Shown: positions 41,974 to 53,336, counted from the first letter of the stretch. The stretch is 64,000 nt of DNA from Lewinella sp. IMCC34183 (GCF_003390915.1 NZ_QMEM01000003.1:434001-498000), one strand, 5' to 3'. The notes: generated by a model from the sequence alone, not told the origin. Program-made: numbers and translations.

Positions 41974-42410
41974 ACGGGAAGTGGTCTCGTAGAACTGGGT
42001 GGTGCCAATGACAAACTATCGACGATATCGTCCGGAATAGCGAATTTATAAGTATAGCTGCCAGAACGGAAGCATTTCACTACTTCACTCTCGATAGTGT
42101 TGAAAAGGATACCTCCGGAAAGAAATACATGATGTCGAATGAGTCCGGCAAGCAGATGTCCGCTTTAATACCTGACGGTTAACTGCGTTACTGCAAACCT
42201 TGCTGATACAAGATTTTAATCAGCTCGGTCACCCAATTCAATTCCATTATTGAAGGTACCATTATATGTAATGGAAGCTGGCATCTTGCTGGGAAGCGGA
42301 TCAACATTAGTAAGCCGTCTGATGGCAGGATAATACCACCGGGCCCCGTATTCGTAGAAGCCGAGATCTACGTTCAGCTGCTTGCCAGTATACCGACACC
42401 AAGTAACCGA
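41967..42410 (-). pseudogene. Remnant of an RHS-repeat protein C-terminus
   Basis: On the minus strand one frame reads RYTGKQLNVDLGFYEYGARW and then YYPAIRRLTNVDPLPSK from about 42401 to 42218. This is the conserved RHS-repeat core motif (YxYGARxYxPxxxRxxxxDP). The same frame continues past two stops (42216-42218 and about 42165-42167) through a 65-residue tail (LFNTIESEVVKCFRSGSYTY) to stops at 41969. The large N-terminal part is missing: the frame meets a stop right beside the guanylyltransferase gene. It is a decayed fragment of an RHS/polymorphic-toxin gene. Confidence 0.75.
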
Positions 42411-42414
42411 TCAC

Positions 42415-43503
42415 CTACACAAACCGCTCCCCGTGCTCCTTTTCCGCCTTAGCACGCAGGGCCTTGATCTCCTGCTCACGGTTGCGGGGGTAGACGAGCA
42501 GTACGTCGCCTTCGTCGATGACGAGGAGATCGTCGATACCGCCGACGACCACCAGCTTGTCCTTGGGGGCGCGGATGTAGCTGTTGTGGGTATCCTCGGT
42601 GATGATGGTACCGGACAGCACGTTGCCGTCATTATCCTTCTGGGTCTCGTGGTAGAGGGCGCCCCAGGCGCCGAGGTCCGACCAGCCGAACTGGGCGGGG
42701 ATGGTGTAGATATTGTCGGCATTCTCCATGATGGCGTAGTCGACGGAGATGCTGGGCGTCTGCGGGTAGAACTCGTCGATGAAGGACTGCTCCTCCTCGG
42801 TGTTGTAGTAGTTCAGTCCCTGGGACAGCAGCGCGTAGATCTCGGGTGCGTACCGTTCGTAGGCGTCGAGGACGGTCTTGGCGCGCCAGATGAAGATGCC
42901 GGCGTTCCAGAGGTAGTCACCGCTCTTGAGGAAGCCCTTCGCGGTCTCCAGGTCGGGCTTCTCGGTGAAGCGCTTCACGCGGTAGACGTCCTCGGTTTCG
43001 GTGGTGGAGGTGTCGTCGAGAAACTGGATGTAGCCGTAGCCCGTATGGGGTGCATCGGGGGAGATGCCGAGGGTGACGAGGGCGTCGTTCCCCGCGGTAA
43101 ATTTCAGCGCCTTATTGATGTTGGCGGCGAAGAGGGTATCGTTGACGATCAGCGCATCGCTGGGGGCAATGACGAAGTTAGCCTCGGGATCGAGGTTGTG
43201 CAGCTTGAAGGCCGTGTACGCCACACAGGGGGCGGTATTGTTACGACTGGGCTCGCAGAGCACCTGATCGGCGGTGATCTCGGGGATGTGCTCGAGCACC
43301 TGTGCCTCGTAGCGGGCGTTGGTGACGATGAAGATCTTGTCGGCCGTGGTGAGCTTAAGGAAGCGCTCGAAGGTCATCCGCAGCAGGCTCTTGCCGTCGC
43401 CGGCGATATCGAGGAACTGCTTGGGCTTATCTTCCCGGCTGGCGGGCCAGAAACGGGAGCCGACGCCGCCGGCCATGATCGCTACGTAAGTGTGGTTATC
43501 CAT
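42415..43503 (-). CDS. manC: Mannose-1-phosphate guanylyltransferase
   Basis: 362 residues from the ATG at 43503; the longer frame runs into the repeats. The pyrophosphorylase signature is IMAGGVGSRFWPASREDKPK at residues 9-28, with SRNNTAPCVAYTAF and SVDYAIMENADNIYTIPAQF later. It makes GDP-mannose from mannose-1-phosphate and GTP for glycan synthesis. It lacks the C-terminal isomerase domain of bifunctional ManC proteins. A TACCTTGC -7-like box lies 19 bases upstream, immediately after the palindromic repeat units. Confidence 0.9.
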   Translation of the reverse strand: MDNHTYVAIMAGGVGSRFWPASREDKPKQFLDIAGDGKSLLRMTFERFLKLTTADKIFIVTNARYEAQVLEHIPEITADQVLCEPSRNNTAPCVAYTAFKLHNLDPEANFVIAPSDALIVNDTLFAANINKALKFTAGNDALVTLGISPDAPHTGYGYIQFLDDTSTTETEDVYRVKRFTEKPDLETAKGFLKSGDYLWNAGIFIWRAKTVLDAYERYAPEIYALLSQGLNYYNTEEEQSFIDEFYPQTPSISVDYAIMENADNIYTIPAQFGWSDLGAWGALYHETQKDNDGNVLSGTIITEDTHNSYIRAPKDKLVVVGGIDDLLVIDEGDVLLVYPRNREQEIKALRAKAEKEHGERFV

Positions 43504-43521
43504 GGGTATACTCTGAGTGCG

Positions 43522-43529
43522 CAAGGTAC
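43522..43529 (-). promoter_or_regulatory. -7-like box of manC, next to the repeat
   Basis: On the minus strand GTTGTACCTTGC is read here; TACCTTGC is close to TAnnTTTG. The GTTGTAC part equals the spacer of the palindromic arrays. Confidence 0.4.
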
Positions 43530-43540
43530 AACGCGCCCCG

Positions 43541-43678
43541 TACAACGCTGCCTCCCGGCAGCGAAAGCACAAGGCGGCCTCCGGCCGCGCTAAGCCACCC
43601 GGGTTAAAGTACAACGCTGCCTCCCGGCAGCGGAAGCACAAGGCGGCCTCCGGCCGCGCTAAGCCACCCGAGCAACAA
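43541..43678. repeat. Composite palindrome repeat, 2 units of 69 bp, downstream of RAYT
   Basis: Units at 43541-43609 and 43610-43678 differ at a few positions. Each has two hairpins: GCTGCC-TCCC-GGCAGC (43547-43562 in unit 1) and GCGGCC-TCC-GGCCGC, separated by AAGCACAAG. The first is the reverse complement of the units at 44.4 kb. The second has the same stem-TCC-stem design with another stem. The distal end of unit 2 encodes the last residues and stop of the RAYT gene. Confidence 0.9.
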
Positions 43679-44321
43679 TAAATGAATCGTACAATTCAGG
43701 AGACCACCAATTCCCCTCCCAGCTAAGCGGATCCTCCGTCAGCCCCGCCTTTACCGGGTTATTCAGCACGTACCACAGCACATGCTCGAATCCGCCCCGG
43801 CGCACGGTGCGGCTGTACTCCTTCTCCGCCCACACCCGGCGCCCCTTCATGCCGTGCAGGCGATTCAACTGGGTGGCGGTCCACTTCTTGTGGTTTTCGA
43901 GGGTATCGACCATCGAGACCAATCGGTTTTCCGAACAGTTTTGTAACAGCAGGTGGACGTGGTTGTCCATAACGCTGACCGCGTAAATCTTTAAGCCTTC
44001 CTGTTTGGCCAGGTGGTGCCAGGAATCGATGACGATCCGCTTGGCGGCCGCACCGCGTAGGTAGCGCGGGCCGGTGGTGGGGCGATCCAGTAGCTCGTCG
44101 TACCCCAGGTAGTGATCCACTTCCGCGGCAAGGCAGGCCTCGCGGTACAGTTCCTTGGTTTCCTGGTTAGCGGCGCGCTGGTCGGCGGGAAAGGTCTCTG
44201 CCAGTCTCAATTTCCGCAGGCGGTGGCTGCTGTGGAGCTTTTGAAGTGGGAGGTTGGGTATGCTTCCATAGAGGCGGTAGGTCAGGTGCAGCGGGGTGTC
44301 CGGGATATAGAGGGTGCGCAT
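43659..44321 (-). CDS. REP-associated tyrosine transposase (RAYT, Y1-transposase family)
   Basis: 220 residues from the ATG at 44321 (MRTLYIPDTPLHLTYRLYGS); an in-frame TTG at 44372 would add 17 Lys/Gln-rich residues. The HUH motif is MDNHVHLLLQ around residue 120, and a candidate catalytic Tyr is in LWYVLNNPVKAGL near 192. RAYTs are single-strand DNA nucleases related to IS200/IS605 transposases that recognise and are thought to spread REP palindromes. This one lies exactly between palindromic units: an array just upstream, and composite repeats that overlap its stop codon. Confidence 0.85.
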   Translation of the reverse strand: MRTLYIPDTPLHLTYRLYGSIPNLPLQKLHSSHRLRKLRLAETFPADQRAANQETKELYREACLAAEVDHYLGYDELLDRPTTGPRYLRGAAAKRIVIDSWHHLAKQEGLKIYAVSVMDNHVHLLLQNCSENRLVSMVDTLENHKKWTATQLNRLHGMKGRRVWAEKEYSRTVRRGGFEHVLWYVLNNPVKAGLTEDPLSWEGNWWSPELYDSFIVARVA

Positions 44322-44413
44322 GGCTACGGGTTTTTGACGGGATAAAAATACATTTTGTTTTTTGTTTTTCAAATTTCAAACTAATTATTTAAATCACGAT
44401 TGACGGTCATCGG

Positions 44414-44685
44414 GCGCTGCCGGGAGGCAGCATTCTACTGGCGCTGCCGGGAGGCGGAGTTGTACTGGCGCTGTCGGGAGGCAGCGTTGTACTGGCGCTG
44501 CCGGGAGGCAGCGTTGTACTGGCGCTGTCGGGAGACAGCGTTGTACTGGCGCTGCCGGGAGGCAGCGTTGTACTGGCGCTGTCGGGAGACAGCGTTGTAC
44601 TGGCGCTGTCGGGAGACAGCTTCTTACCAGCGCTGCCGGGAGGCAGCATTGTACTGCTGCTGCCGGAGGCAGCGTTGTACTTTGC
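44414..44685. repeat. Palindromic tandem array, 10 units of 27 bp, between RAYT and the sigma gene
   Basis: Ten units, starting at 44414 and every 27 bases. The hairpin is GCTGCC-GGGA-GGCAGC with spacer GTTGTACTGGC. Units 5, 7 and 8 read GCTGTC-GGGA-GACAGC, a paired change that keeps the stem; unit 3 has only the T (a G-T wobble); unit 2 has a damaged right arm. Unit 10 has the GGA loop of the 3.8 kb array and ends GTTGTACTTTGC, five bases before the sigma-factor ATG. Confidence 0.92.
44678..44684 (+). promoter_or_regulatory. -7-like box formed by the last array unit
   Basis: TACTTTG, one base short of TAnnTTTG, is made from the spacer of repeat unit 10 and lies 5 bases before the ATG at 44690. 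The array therefore may supply the sigma-factor promoter. Confidence 0.4.
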
Positions 44686-44689
44686 AGCG

Positions 44690-45268
44690 ATGCCGCCCGC
44701 ACCCGATGATCAGCAGTTGTTGGCCGACTTCCGGAAAACCGGAACGTCGCGGGATCTCCTCCCCCTCTACCAGCGCCACGCCGAGCTCATCTACGCCGTA
44801 TGCATGCGCTACCTGGGTACCCCCCAGCGGGCGGAGGACGCGGGTGCGGAGATCTTTACGGTGCTACTGAAAAAACTTCCCCGGCACGAGGTGACCAACT
44901 TCCGCTCCTGGCTGCAGACCCTCGTACGCAACCACTGCCTGATGCAACTGCGACGGGAAAAACGCGACCCGGCGGAACTGGGCGTCGGCGACCTTATGCA
45001 ATCGGAAGCTTTTCAGCATCACTACCGGGAAGCCGAGGACGCACCGCCCGATACCCGGCCGCTGCACCGGTGCCTGAAGCAGCTGCGCGAGGAACAACGG
45101 CAGTGCGTCCGTCTGTTCTACCTGGAGGAGGGCAGCACCTACGCCAGTGTCGCCAAACGGCTACATCTTAGTGTGGGTCAGGTGCGTTCTCACTTACAGA
45201 ACGGCCGCCGCAACCTTAAATTATGTCTGGAAGGACACCACGCAAGCAACGATCCCCGTGCCCACTGA
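44690..45268 (+). CDS. ECF-type sigma-70 family RNA polymerase sigma factor
   Basis: 192 residues from the ATG at 44690. Region 2 spans about 15-85 (LPLYQRHAELIYAVCMRYLG, AEDAGAEIFTVLLKKL, VTNFRSWLQTLVRN) and region 4 about 125-185 (CLKQLREEQRQCVRLFYLEE, TYASVAKRLHLSVGQVRSHL). It is an extracytoplasmic-function-like factor without regions 1 and 3. The next gene overlaps its end and looks like its membrane-bound antagonist. The 10-unit palindromic array lies directly upstream. Confidence 0.9.
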   Translation: MPPAPDDQQLLADFRKTGTSRDLLPLYQRHAELIYAVCMRYLGTPQRAEDAGAEIFTVLLKKLPRHEVTNFRSWLQTLVRNHCLMQLRREKRDPAELGVGDLMQSEAFQHHYREAEDAPPDTRPLHRCLKQLREEQRQCVRLFYLEEGSTYASVAKRLHLSVGQVRSHLQNGRRNLKLCLEGHHASNDPRAH

Positions 45269-46469
45269 CGCCTACCGTGACGACGAACTCCTCCGCCGCT
45301 GGATCAGCGGGGAGCTGACCGCCCCCGAGGAGGCGGAACTCGAACGGCGTGCCACCCGCGATCCCGATCTGCGCGAAGCCCTCGACGGACTCTCCTCCGC
45401 CCCCGAAACCGACCACGGCGCACGGGTCGCCGCCATGGTGGAACGTGTCCGCCCCACCGCGGCCGTCCGCCGCATCCCCTACGCCCGCTATGCCGCGGCC
45501 GCTACCGGCCTGGTCCTCCTCGCCGTGGCCGTCCTGCTGCTGCCGCGCTACTTCGGAGAATCGGAATCTACCCTGGCCATGACGGAAGCCCAGGAGATCG
45601 AGCCCACGCCGCCGGCCCCCGCCCCCGCTTCCCCCGCACCCGCGTCCGCGCCCCGGGAACAGCAGGACGTGGCCCCACCACCCCAGGAGAATGCCCCGGC
45701 ACCCGCCGCCCCGGCCGCAACCCGCAGCAAGCGGGTCCCGGTACAGGACGAGCAGCCGGAAGTGGAAAGCGCGGTCGAAGAAACGGAGGCCGATGCCATG
45801 GCCCGCTCGTCCGCGGTGCCCCCTCCCCCACCCGCCCCGGTGCTGCAAAGCGCTCCGCCGCCGGCCGTCCGCCGCCGGATGGCCCCGCCGCCCGTCTCCC
45901 CCCGCCAGGTGACCGGCCGCGTAACCGATGCCAACGGCACCCCCCTCCCCGACATCGAGGTACGTCGTGCCGGTCAGCCCCTGGGCGTGACCACCGACAG
46001 CAACGGCATCTTCACCCTGCCCTACGACCTTACCCTCAACCTGTTGCGCTTGAGCCACTCCGGCTTCGAGGATGAAACCGTGGAGGTCTTTGATACCACG
46101 GCCAGCCTGCAGATCAGCCTGGAGGCCGAACCGGTCCGCCAGCCCGCAGACTTCCCGGAAACGGCGGCGATCAGTCGCGTGGACCTGAACGATACCCCGC
46201 TCGAACGCGCGGTCGCCCGCCCCGTCGAGGGCTACCGCGCCCTGCGTCGCCGGATAGAGGAAGAAAAACCCGACAATGTGCCCGCCGGAAAGGTGCGGGT
46301 GAGCTTCCTGGTCGACGACGACGGCAACCTGAGCGATTTTCGCTTCCGGGGGCAACCCGACGGGGCCACCATGGATTACGTGGGGAAGACGCTCGTCGAA
46401 AGCTCCACGTGGGAGGTCGTAACCGGAGAGGCCCCCGTACGCGTTTACTTTACCTTACGTTTCGAATAG
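45258..46469 (+). CDS. Probable anti-sigma factor with carboxypeptidase-like and TonB-C-like domains
   Basis: 403 residues if the GTG at 45258 is used, overlapping the sigma stop by 11 bases; the exact start is uncertain. An N-terminal cytoplasmic part (RDDELLRRWISGELTAPEEA) matches anti-sigma factors that count residues in a short zinc-less bundle; one membrane helix follows at about 75-95, then a Pro/Ala-rich linker, a carboxypeptidase-like regulatory domain (RQVTGRVTDANGTPLPDIEV) and a TonB C-terminal-like end (VRVSFLVDDDGNLSDFRF). It likely holds the sigma factor at the membrane until a periplasmic or outer-membrane signal arrives. Confidence 0.75.
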   Translation: MPTDAYRDDELLRRWISGELTAPEEAELERRATRDPDLREALDGLSSAPETDHGARVAAMVERVRPTAAVRRIPYARYAAAATGLVLLAVAVLLLPRYFGESESTLAMTEAQEIEPTPPAPAPASPAPASAPREQQDVAPPPQENAPAPAAPAATRSKRVPVQDEQPEVESAVEETEADAMARSSAVPPPPPAPVLQSAPPPAVRRRMAPPPVSPRQVTGRVTDANGTPLPDIEVRRAGQPLGVTTDSNGIFTLPYDLTLNLLRLSHSGFEDETVEVFDTTASLQISLEAEPVRQPADFPETAAISRVDLNDTPLERAVARPVEGYRALRRRIEEEKPDNVPAGKVRVSFLVDDDGNLSDFRFRGQPDGATMDYVGKTLVESSTWEVVTGEAPVRVYFTLRFE

Positions 46470-46483
46470 CTTATCCCGACCGC

Positions 46484-49318
<2,835 letters not shown>

Positions 49319-49392
49319 GTTCGTTCCGGCGGGGCCGCTGGTGCAGGGTTTTCCCAGAGACGAAGCGTTCACCCCGCAAACCATTCCGGGTT

Positions 49393-49825
49393 GAGGGCCT
49401 CCGGCCCGATTCATTCGCGAGTGCAGCGAGCGGCAGATGGCATACCGAAAGGAGCACATCACGGTCTGAGGGCCTCCGGCCCGATTCATTCACAAGCAAG
49501 GCGAGCGGCAAAACCATATCAAGCCCCGCAATGCACGCTTCGTACCCTATCGGACCGGAGGTCCTCAACCCTTGTTTGTGCGCTGAGGGCCTCCGGCCCG
49601 ATTCATTCACAAGCAAGGCGAGCGGCAAAACCATACCAAGCCCCGCAATGCACGCTCCGCACCCTATCGGACCGGAGGTCCTCAACCTTTGTTTGTGCGC
49701 TGAGGACCTCCGGCCGATTCATTCGCGAGCAAGGCGAGCGGCAAAACCATACCAAGCCCCGCAATGCACGCTCCGTACCCTATCGGACCGGAGGTCCTCA
49801 ACCTTTGTTTGTGCGGTGTACGCCG
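49393..49825. repeat. Tandem repeats of about 117 bp
   Basis: Copies begin GAGGGCCTCCGGCCCGATTC at 49393 (short), 49468, 49585 and 49702 (with small changes). Each runs through AAGGCGAGCGGCAAAACCAT, CCCCGCAATGCACGCT, TATCGGACCGGAGGTCCTC and TTTGTTTGTGCGCT. Hairpins GGGCC-TCC-GGCCC and GGACC-GGA-GGTCC occur in each. The 613-base gap between clpB and the cytochrome gene holds only this block; frames through it are repeat artefacts. Confidence 0.85.
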
Positions 49826-49931
49826 GGACGGTGGGACGTTCTCCGCTTTTTCAAGCTAATCGGGCCAGAGGCCCTCAACCCAGCTAAATCGATTTGGTGA
49901 ACGTATCTTTATCGGCTGACAACCATCGACC

Positions 49932-52900
49932 ATGCCCAGAATATTTGTTCTTTTGATCGCCCTCGCAACCCTGGCATACTGCGCCCAGCAACCCGAGGTC
50001 GCCGAGCCGCGCTACCCCGACCGCAACATCCAGCTGGAACCCGCCGCGGCGGCCGACCTGGCCCAAAAGATCCGGACGGAAAGCAGTGCACAGGTAGCAG
50101 ATGGGCTGGAACTGAGTCTCTGGGCCAGTGATTCACTCGTCACCGACCCCATCGCCATCAGCGTGGCGCCCGACGGGAAGATCTACTACACCAGCGCCAA
50201 GCGGATGGCCAACTCGGAGTTTGATATCCGGGGCCACCGCGACTGGATGACGGCCTCCATTTCCTTCCAAAGCGTGGAGGAGCGGCAGGCCTTCCTGCGC
50301 CGCACCTTCGAGGAGGGCAGCGAGCAGTCGGAACGTTACCTCCAGGACCGCAACGAGGACGGCGTCCGCGACTGGCGCGACCTCGCCGTGGAAAAGGAGC
50401 AGGTCTGGTTTGTCGAAGACCAGAGCGGCGACGGCGTGGCCGACCGGGCCAAGCTATACCTGGAAGACTTCAACGACGAAATGACCGACGTGGCCAACGG
50501 GGTGGAGTACCACGACGGGGAGGTATACATCTCCGTAGGGCCCGACCTCTGGCGCACCAAGGACACCGATGGCGATGGCCGCGCCGACGAGACCACCTCG
50601 ATCAGCCACGGCTGGATCGTGCACATCGGCTTCAGCGGCCACGGCATGTCGGGCGTCACCGTCGGGCCGCAGGGCCGCATCTGGTGGGGGGCCGGCGACG
50701 TGGGCATGAACGTGGTCGACAAGGAAGGCAAGGAATGGAAGTACCCCAACCGGGGCACCGTGGTCCGCTGCGACCCCGACGGCAGCCACTTCGAGGTTTT
50801 CGCCATGGGCGTGCGCAACACCCACGAGTTCGTCTTTGACGAATACGGCAACCTGATCTCCGTCGACAACGACGGCGACCATAGCGGCGAAAGCGAGCGG
50901 CTGGTGTACCTCATCGACGGCTCCGATACCGGCTGGCGCATCAACTGGCAATTCGGCAAGTACACCGACCCCGACAACAACGACTACAAGGTGTGGATGG
51001 ACGAGCGCATGTACGAGCCCCGCTGGGGGGGGCAGGCGGCCTACTTCCTCCCCCCAATCCAGAACTACGTGAACGGCCCCACCGGCATGGTCCACAATCC
51101 CGGCACCGCCCTCGGCCCCGAGTACTACGACCACTTTTTCGTGGCCGAATTCCGCGGTAACCCGGCCAACTCCCCGCTCCACGCCTTCACGCTGGAGCCG
51201 GAAGGGGCCGGCTTCAAGCTGGGCACCACCAAGGAAGTGGTCTCGGGCCTGCTGCCCACGGGGGTTGACTTCGGGGCCGACGGCGCGCTTTATTTCTCGG
51301 ACTGGATCAACGGCTGGAACACCAAAAACGAGGGCCGCATCTGGAAACTGGACGTGCCGGGCGGAGCCGAGCAGCCCATCCGGCAGGAAGTCAAGCGCCT
51401 CCTGAACACCAACTTCAACGAACTTACCGTAGATACCCTGGCGCTGCTGCTGGCCCACCAGGACCAGCGGGTACGGCAGGGTGCTCAGTTCGCCCTCGTC
51501 AAAAAGGAAGAGGACGGCCACGCCGCCCTCCTCGCCGCCGCGCGGGGCAATGCTAATCAACTGGCCCGGGTCCACGGCATCTGGGGACTCTCCCAACTCG
51601 CCAGGGCGGACAACGAAGCGGCCGCCGACCTGGTGCCCCTGCTCGCGGACGACGACCCGGAGATCATCACCCAGGCCGCCCGCGCCATCGGCGACGTCCG
51701 TTACCCCGGCGCCGCCCGGCAGCTGATCGGTCTGCTAAAGCACGCCGAGCCCCGCGTCCGGTTCATGGCTACGGAGGCCCTCGGCCGGACCGAGGAGCGC
51801 TCGGCCGTACAGCCCATCATTGCCATGCTGGAAGAGAACGACGATGCGGATACCTACCTGCGCATGGGCGGCATGATCGCCCTCGGCCGCATTGGCGCCG
51901 TGGAGCCTTTGGTGGCGCTGCAGGACAGTCCGTCGCGGGCGCTGCGTACCGCCGCCGTCGTGGCCCTGCGCCGCATCGAATCGCCGGAGATCGCCCAGTT
52001 CCTGGACGACGAGGACGAATACATCGTTGCCGAGGCCGCCCGCGGCATCAACGACGACTATTCTATCGAGGAGGCGCTGCCCGCCCTGGCCGCCACCCTC
52101 GACGATCCGCGGTTCACCTCCGAGCCGCTGATTCGTCGGGCCATCAGTGCCAACGTGCGCGTCGGCGGGAGCGAAAGCGTGGAACGGCTGGCCGCCTACG
52201 CCCAGCGCAGCGGCGCCCCCGCCGAACTGCGCGCCGAGGCCCTGGGTGCCCTGGCGGCCTGGGGCCACCCGTCGGTATTTGACCGCGTCGACGGACGCTA
52301 CCGGGGCGAGATACAGCAGGACTCCACCATTGCGGCCACGGCGCTACAACCGGTCATCGCTGACCTGATGCGCCGCGGCAACGAAGACGTACGCCTGGCC
52401 GCTATCAAGGCCGCCGGCCGGCTGCAGCTGGAAGAAACTATCCCCCAGCTCACCGAATTGCTGAAGCGCGACCGCTCCGCGACCGTGCGCATCGAGGCCC
52501 TGAACGCCCTGGCCCAGCTGGAGGCACCCGATCTGGACGCCGACCTGGAGATCGCCCTCGCCGCCCGCGACGGCAACCTGCGCGCCCGCGCGCTCGAGAT
52601 TCTTCCGAGCTCGGGCATTCCCGCGGAGCGCTCCGTGCTACTGTACGAAAAGGTGATGCAGAACGGCTCGACCATCGAGCAGCAGGCCGCCCTACAGGGC
52701 CTCAGTAAGATCCCGGGCGAGTCCTCTACCGCCCTCTTTGGCCGCCTGCTCGAGCGCCTGGAGGCCGACAACCTGCCCACCGAAGTACGCCTCGACCTGG
52801 CCGAAGCGGTCGAGCAACACGGCGACCCCAACCTCAATGCCCTGCTCACCGGCTATGCCGGCAAGATCGACGGGGACCTGGGCCTCTACACCTTCGCCCT

Positions 52901-53333
52901 ACAGGGTGGGGACGCGCGGCGGGGACAGCGGATCTTCGTCAACAACGAGGCGGCGAACTGCGTGCGTTGCCACGCCATCTTCGAGTACGGCGGCAATGTA
53001 GGCCCGGGACTGGGAGGCATCGGGGAGCGGCTAGACCGCCGGCAGCTGCTGGAAGCGCTTATCCGGCCGAGCGCGCGCCTCGCTCCCGGCTACGAGACCC
53101 TCTACGTCACCCTGAACGACGGTACGGAAACCGCCGGCACGGTGCTGGAACGGACCGACGAAACGATCAAGCTGAAGGTGGGCAAGGAAGATATCCAGAC
53201 CATTTCGGTCAGCGACATCGCCGAACAGACCACCCTGCCCTCCAGCATGCCCTCGATGGAGGACCGGCTGTCGCGCCGTGAGATCCGCGACGTCGTGGCC
53301 TTCCTCGCCAGCCTGCACGGGGAGGAAAGCTGA
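49932..53333 (+). CDS. PVC-type heme-binding c-type cytochrome (copy 1)
   Basis: 1133 residues, with a lipoprotein-like N-terminus (LIALATLAYCAQQ). Residues about 55-490 form a beta-propeller of the membrane-bound dehydrogenase/sorbosone type (NGVEYHDGEVYISVGPDLWR, GRIWWGAGDVGMNVVDKEGK); 500-985 are HEAT-type repeats; and the C-terminal domain carries the heme motif CVRCH at 1010-1014 with GPGLGGIGERLDRRQLLEAL after it. Such cytochromes are exported and thought to oxidise sugars or alcohols; the substrate is unknown. A near-copy lies downstream. Confidence 0.85.
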   Translation: MPRIFVLLIALATLAYCAQQPEVAEPRYPDRNIQLEPAAAADLAQKIRTESSAQVADGLELSLWASDSLVTDPIAISVAPDGKIYYTSAKRMANSEFDIRGHRDWMTASISFQSVEERQAFLRRTFEEGSEQSERYLQDRNEDGVRDWRDLAVEKEQVWFVEDQSGDGVADRAKLYLEDFNDEMTDVANGVEYHDGEVYISVGPDLWRTKDTDGDGRADETTSISHGWIVHIGFSGHGMSGVTVGPQGRIWWGAGDVGMNVVDKEGKEWKYPNRGTVVRCDPDGSHFEVFAMGVRNTHEFVFDEYGNLISVDNDGDHSGESERLVYLIDGSDTGWRINWQFGKYTDPDNNDYKVWMDERMYEPRWGGQAAYFLPPIQNYVNGPTGMVHNPGTALGPEYYDHFFVAEFRGNPANSPLHAFTLEPEGAGFKLGTTKEVVSGLLPTGVDFGADGALYFSDWINGWNTKNEGRIWKLDVPGGAEQPIRQEVKRLLNTNFNELTVDTLALLLAHQDQRVRQGAQFALVKKEEDGHAALLAAARGNANQLARVHGIWGLSQLARADNEAAADLVPLLADDDPEIITQAARAIGDVRYPGAARQLIGLLKHAEPRVRFMATEALGRTEERSAVQPIIAMLEENDDADTYLRMGGMIALGRIGAVEPLVALQDSPSRALRTAAVVALRRIESPEIAQFLDDEDEYIVAEAARGINDDYSIEEALPALAATLDDPRFTSEPLIRRAISANVRVGGSESVERLAAYAQRSGAPAELRAEALGALAAWGHPSVFDRVDGRYRGEIQQDSTIAATALQPVIADLMRRGNEDVRLAAIKAAGRLQLEETIPQLTELLKRDRSATVRIEALNALAQLEAPDLDADLEIALAARDGNLRARALEILPSSGIPAERSVLLYEKVMQNGSTIEQQAALQGLSKIPGESSTALFGRLLERLEADNLPTEVRLDLAEAVEQHGDPNLNALLTGYAGKIDGDLGLYTFALQGGDARRGQRIFVNNEAANCVRCHAIFEYGGNVGPGLGGIGERLDRRQLLEALIRPSARLAPGYETLYVTLNDGTETAGTVLERTDETIKLKVGKEDIQTISVSDIAEQTTLPSSMPSMEDRLSRREIRDVVAFLASLHGEES

Positions 53334-53336
53334 TCG

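Noticed and set aside
42012-42182. Plus-strand frame in the RHS relic region
   Set aside because: A 56-codon open stretch exists, but it overlaps the minus-strand frame that shares phase with the RHS core, which is the better explanation.
44319-44372. TTG at 44372 as the RAYT start
   Set aside because: It would add a Lys/Gln-rich stretch of low complexity; the ATG at 44321 begins the conserved part.
44414-44685. CRISPR array
   Set aside because: Units follow each other with a nearly constant 11-base spacer, there are no variable spacers, and no cas genes are in the window.
49391-49900. Repetitive 118-169 codon frames in the 49.4 kb block
   Set aside because: They are translations of 117-bp DNA repeats and change frame between copies.
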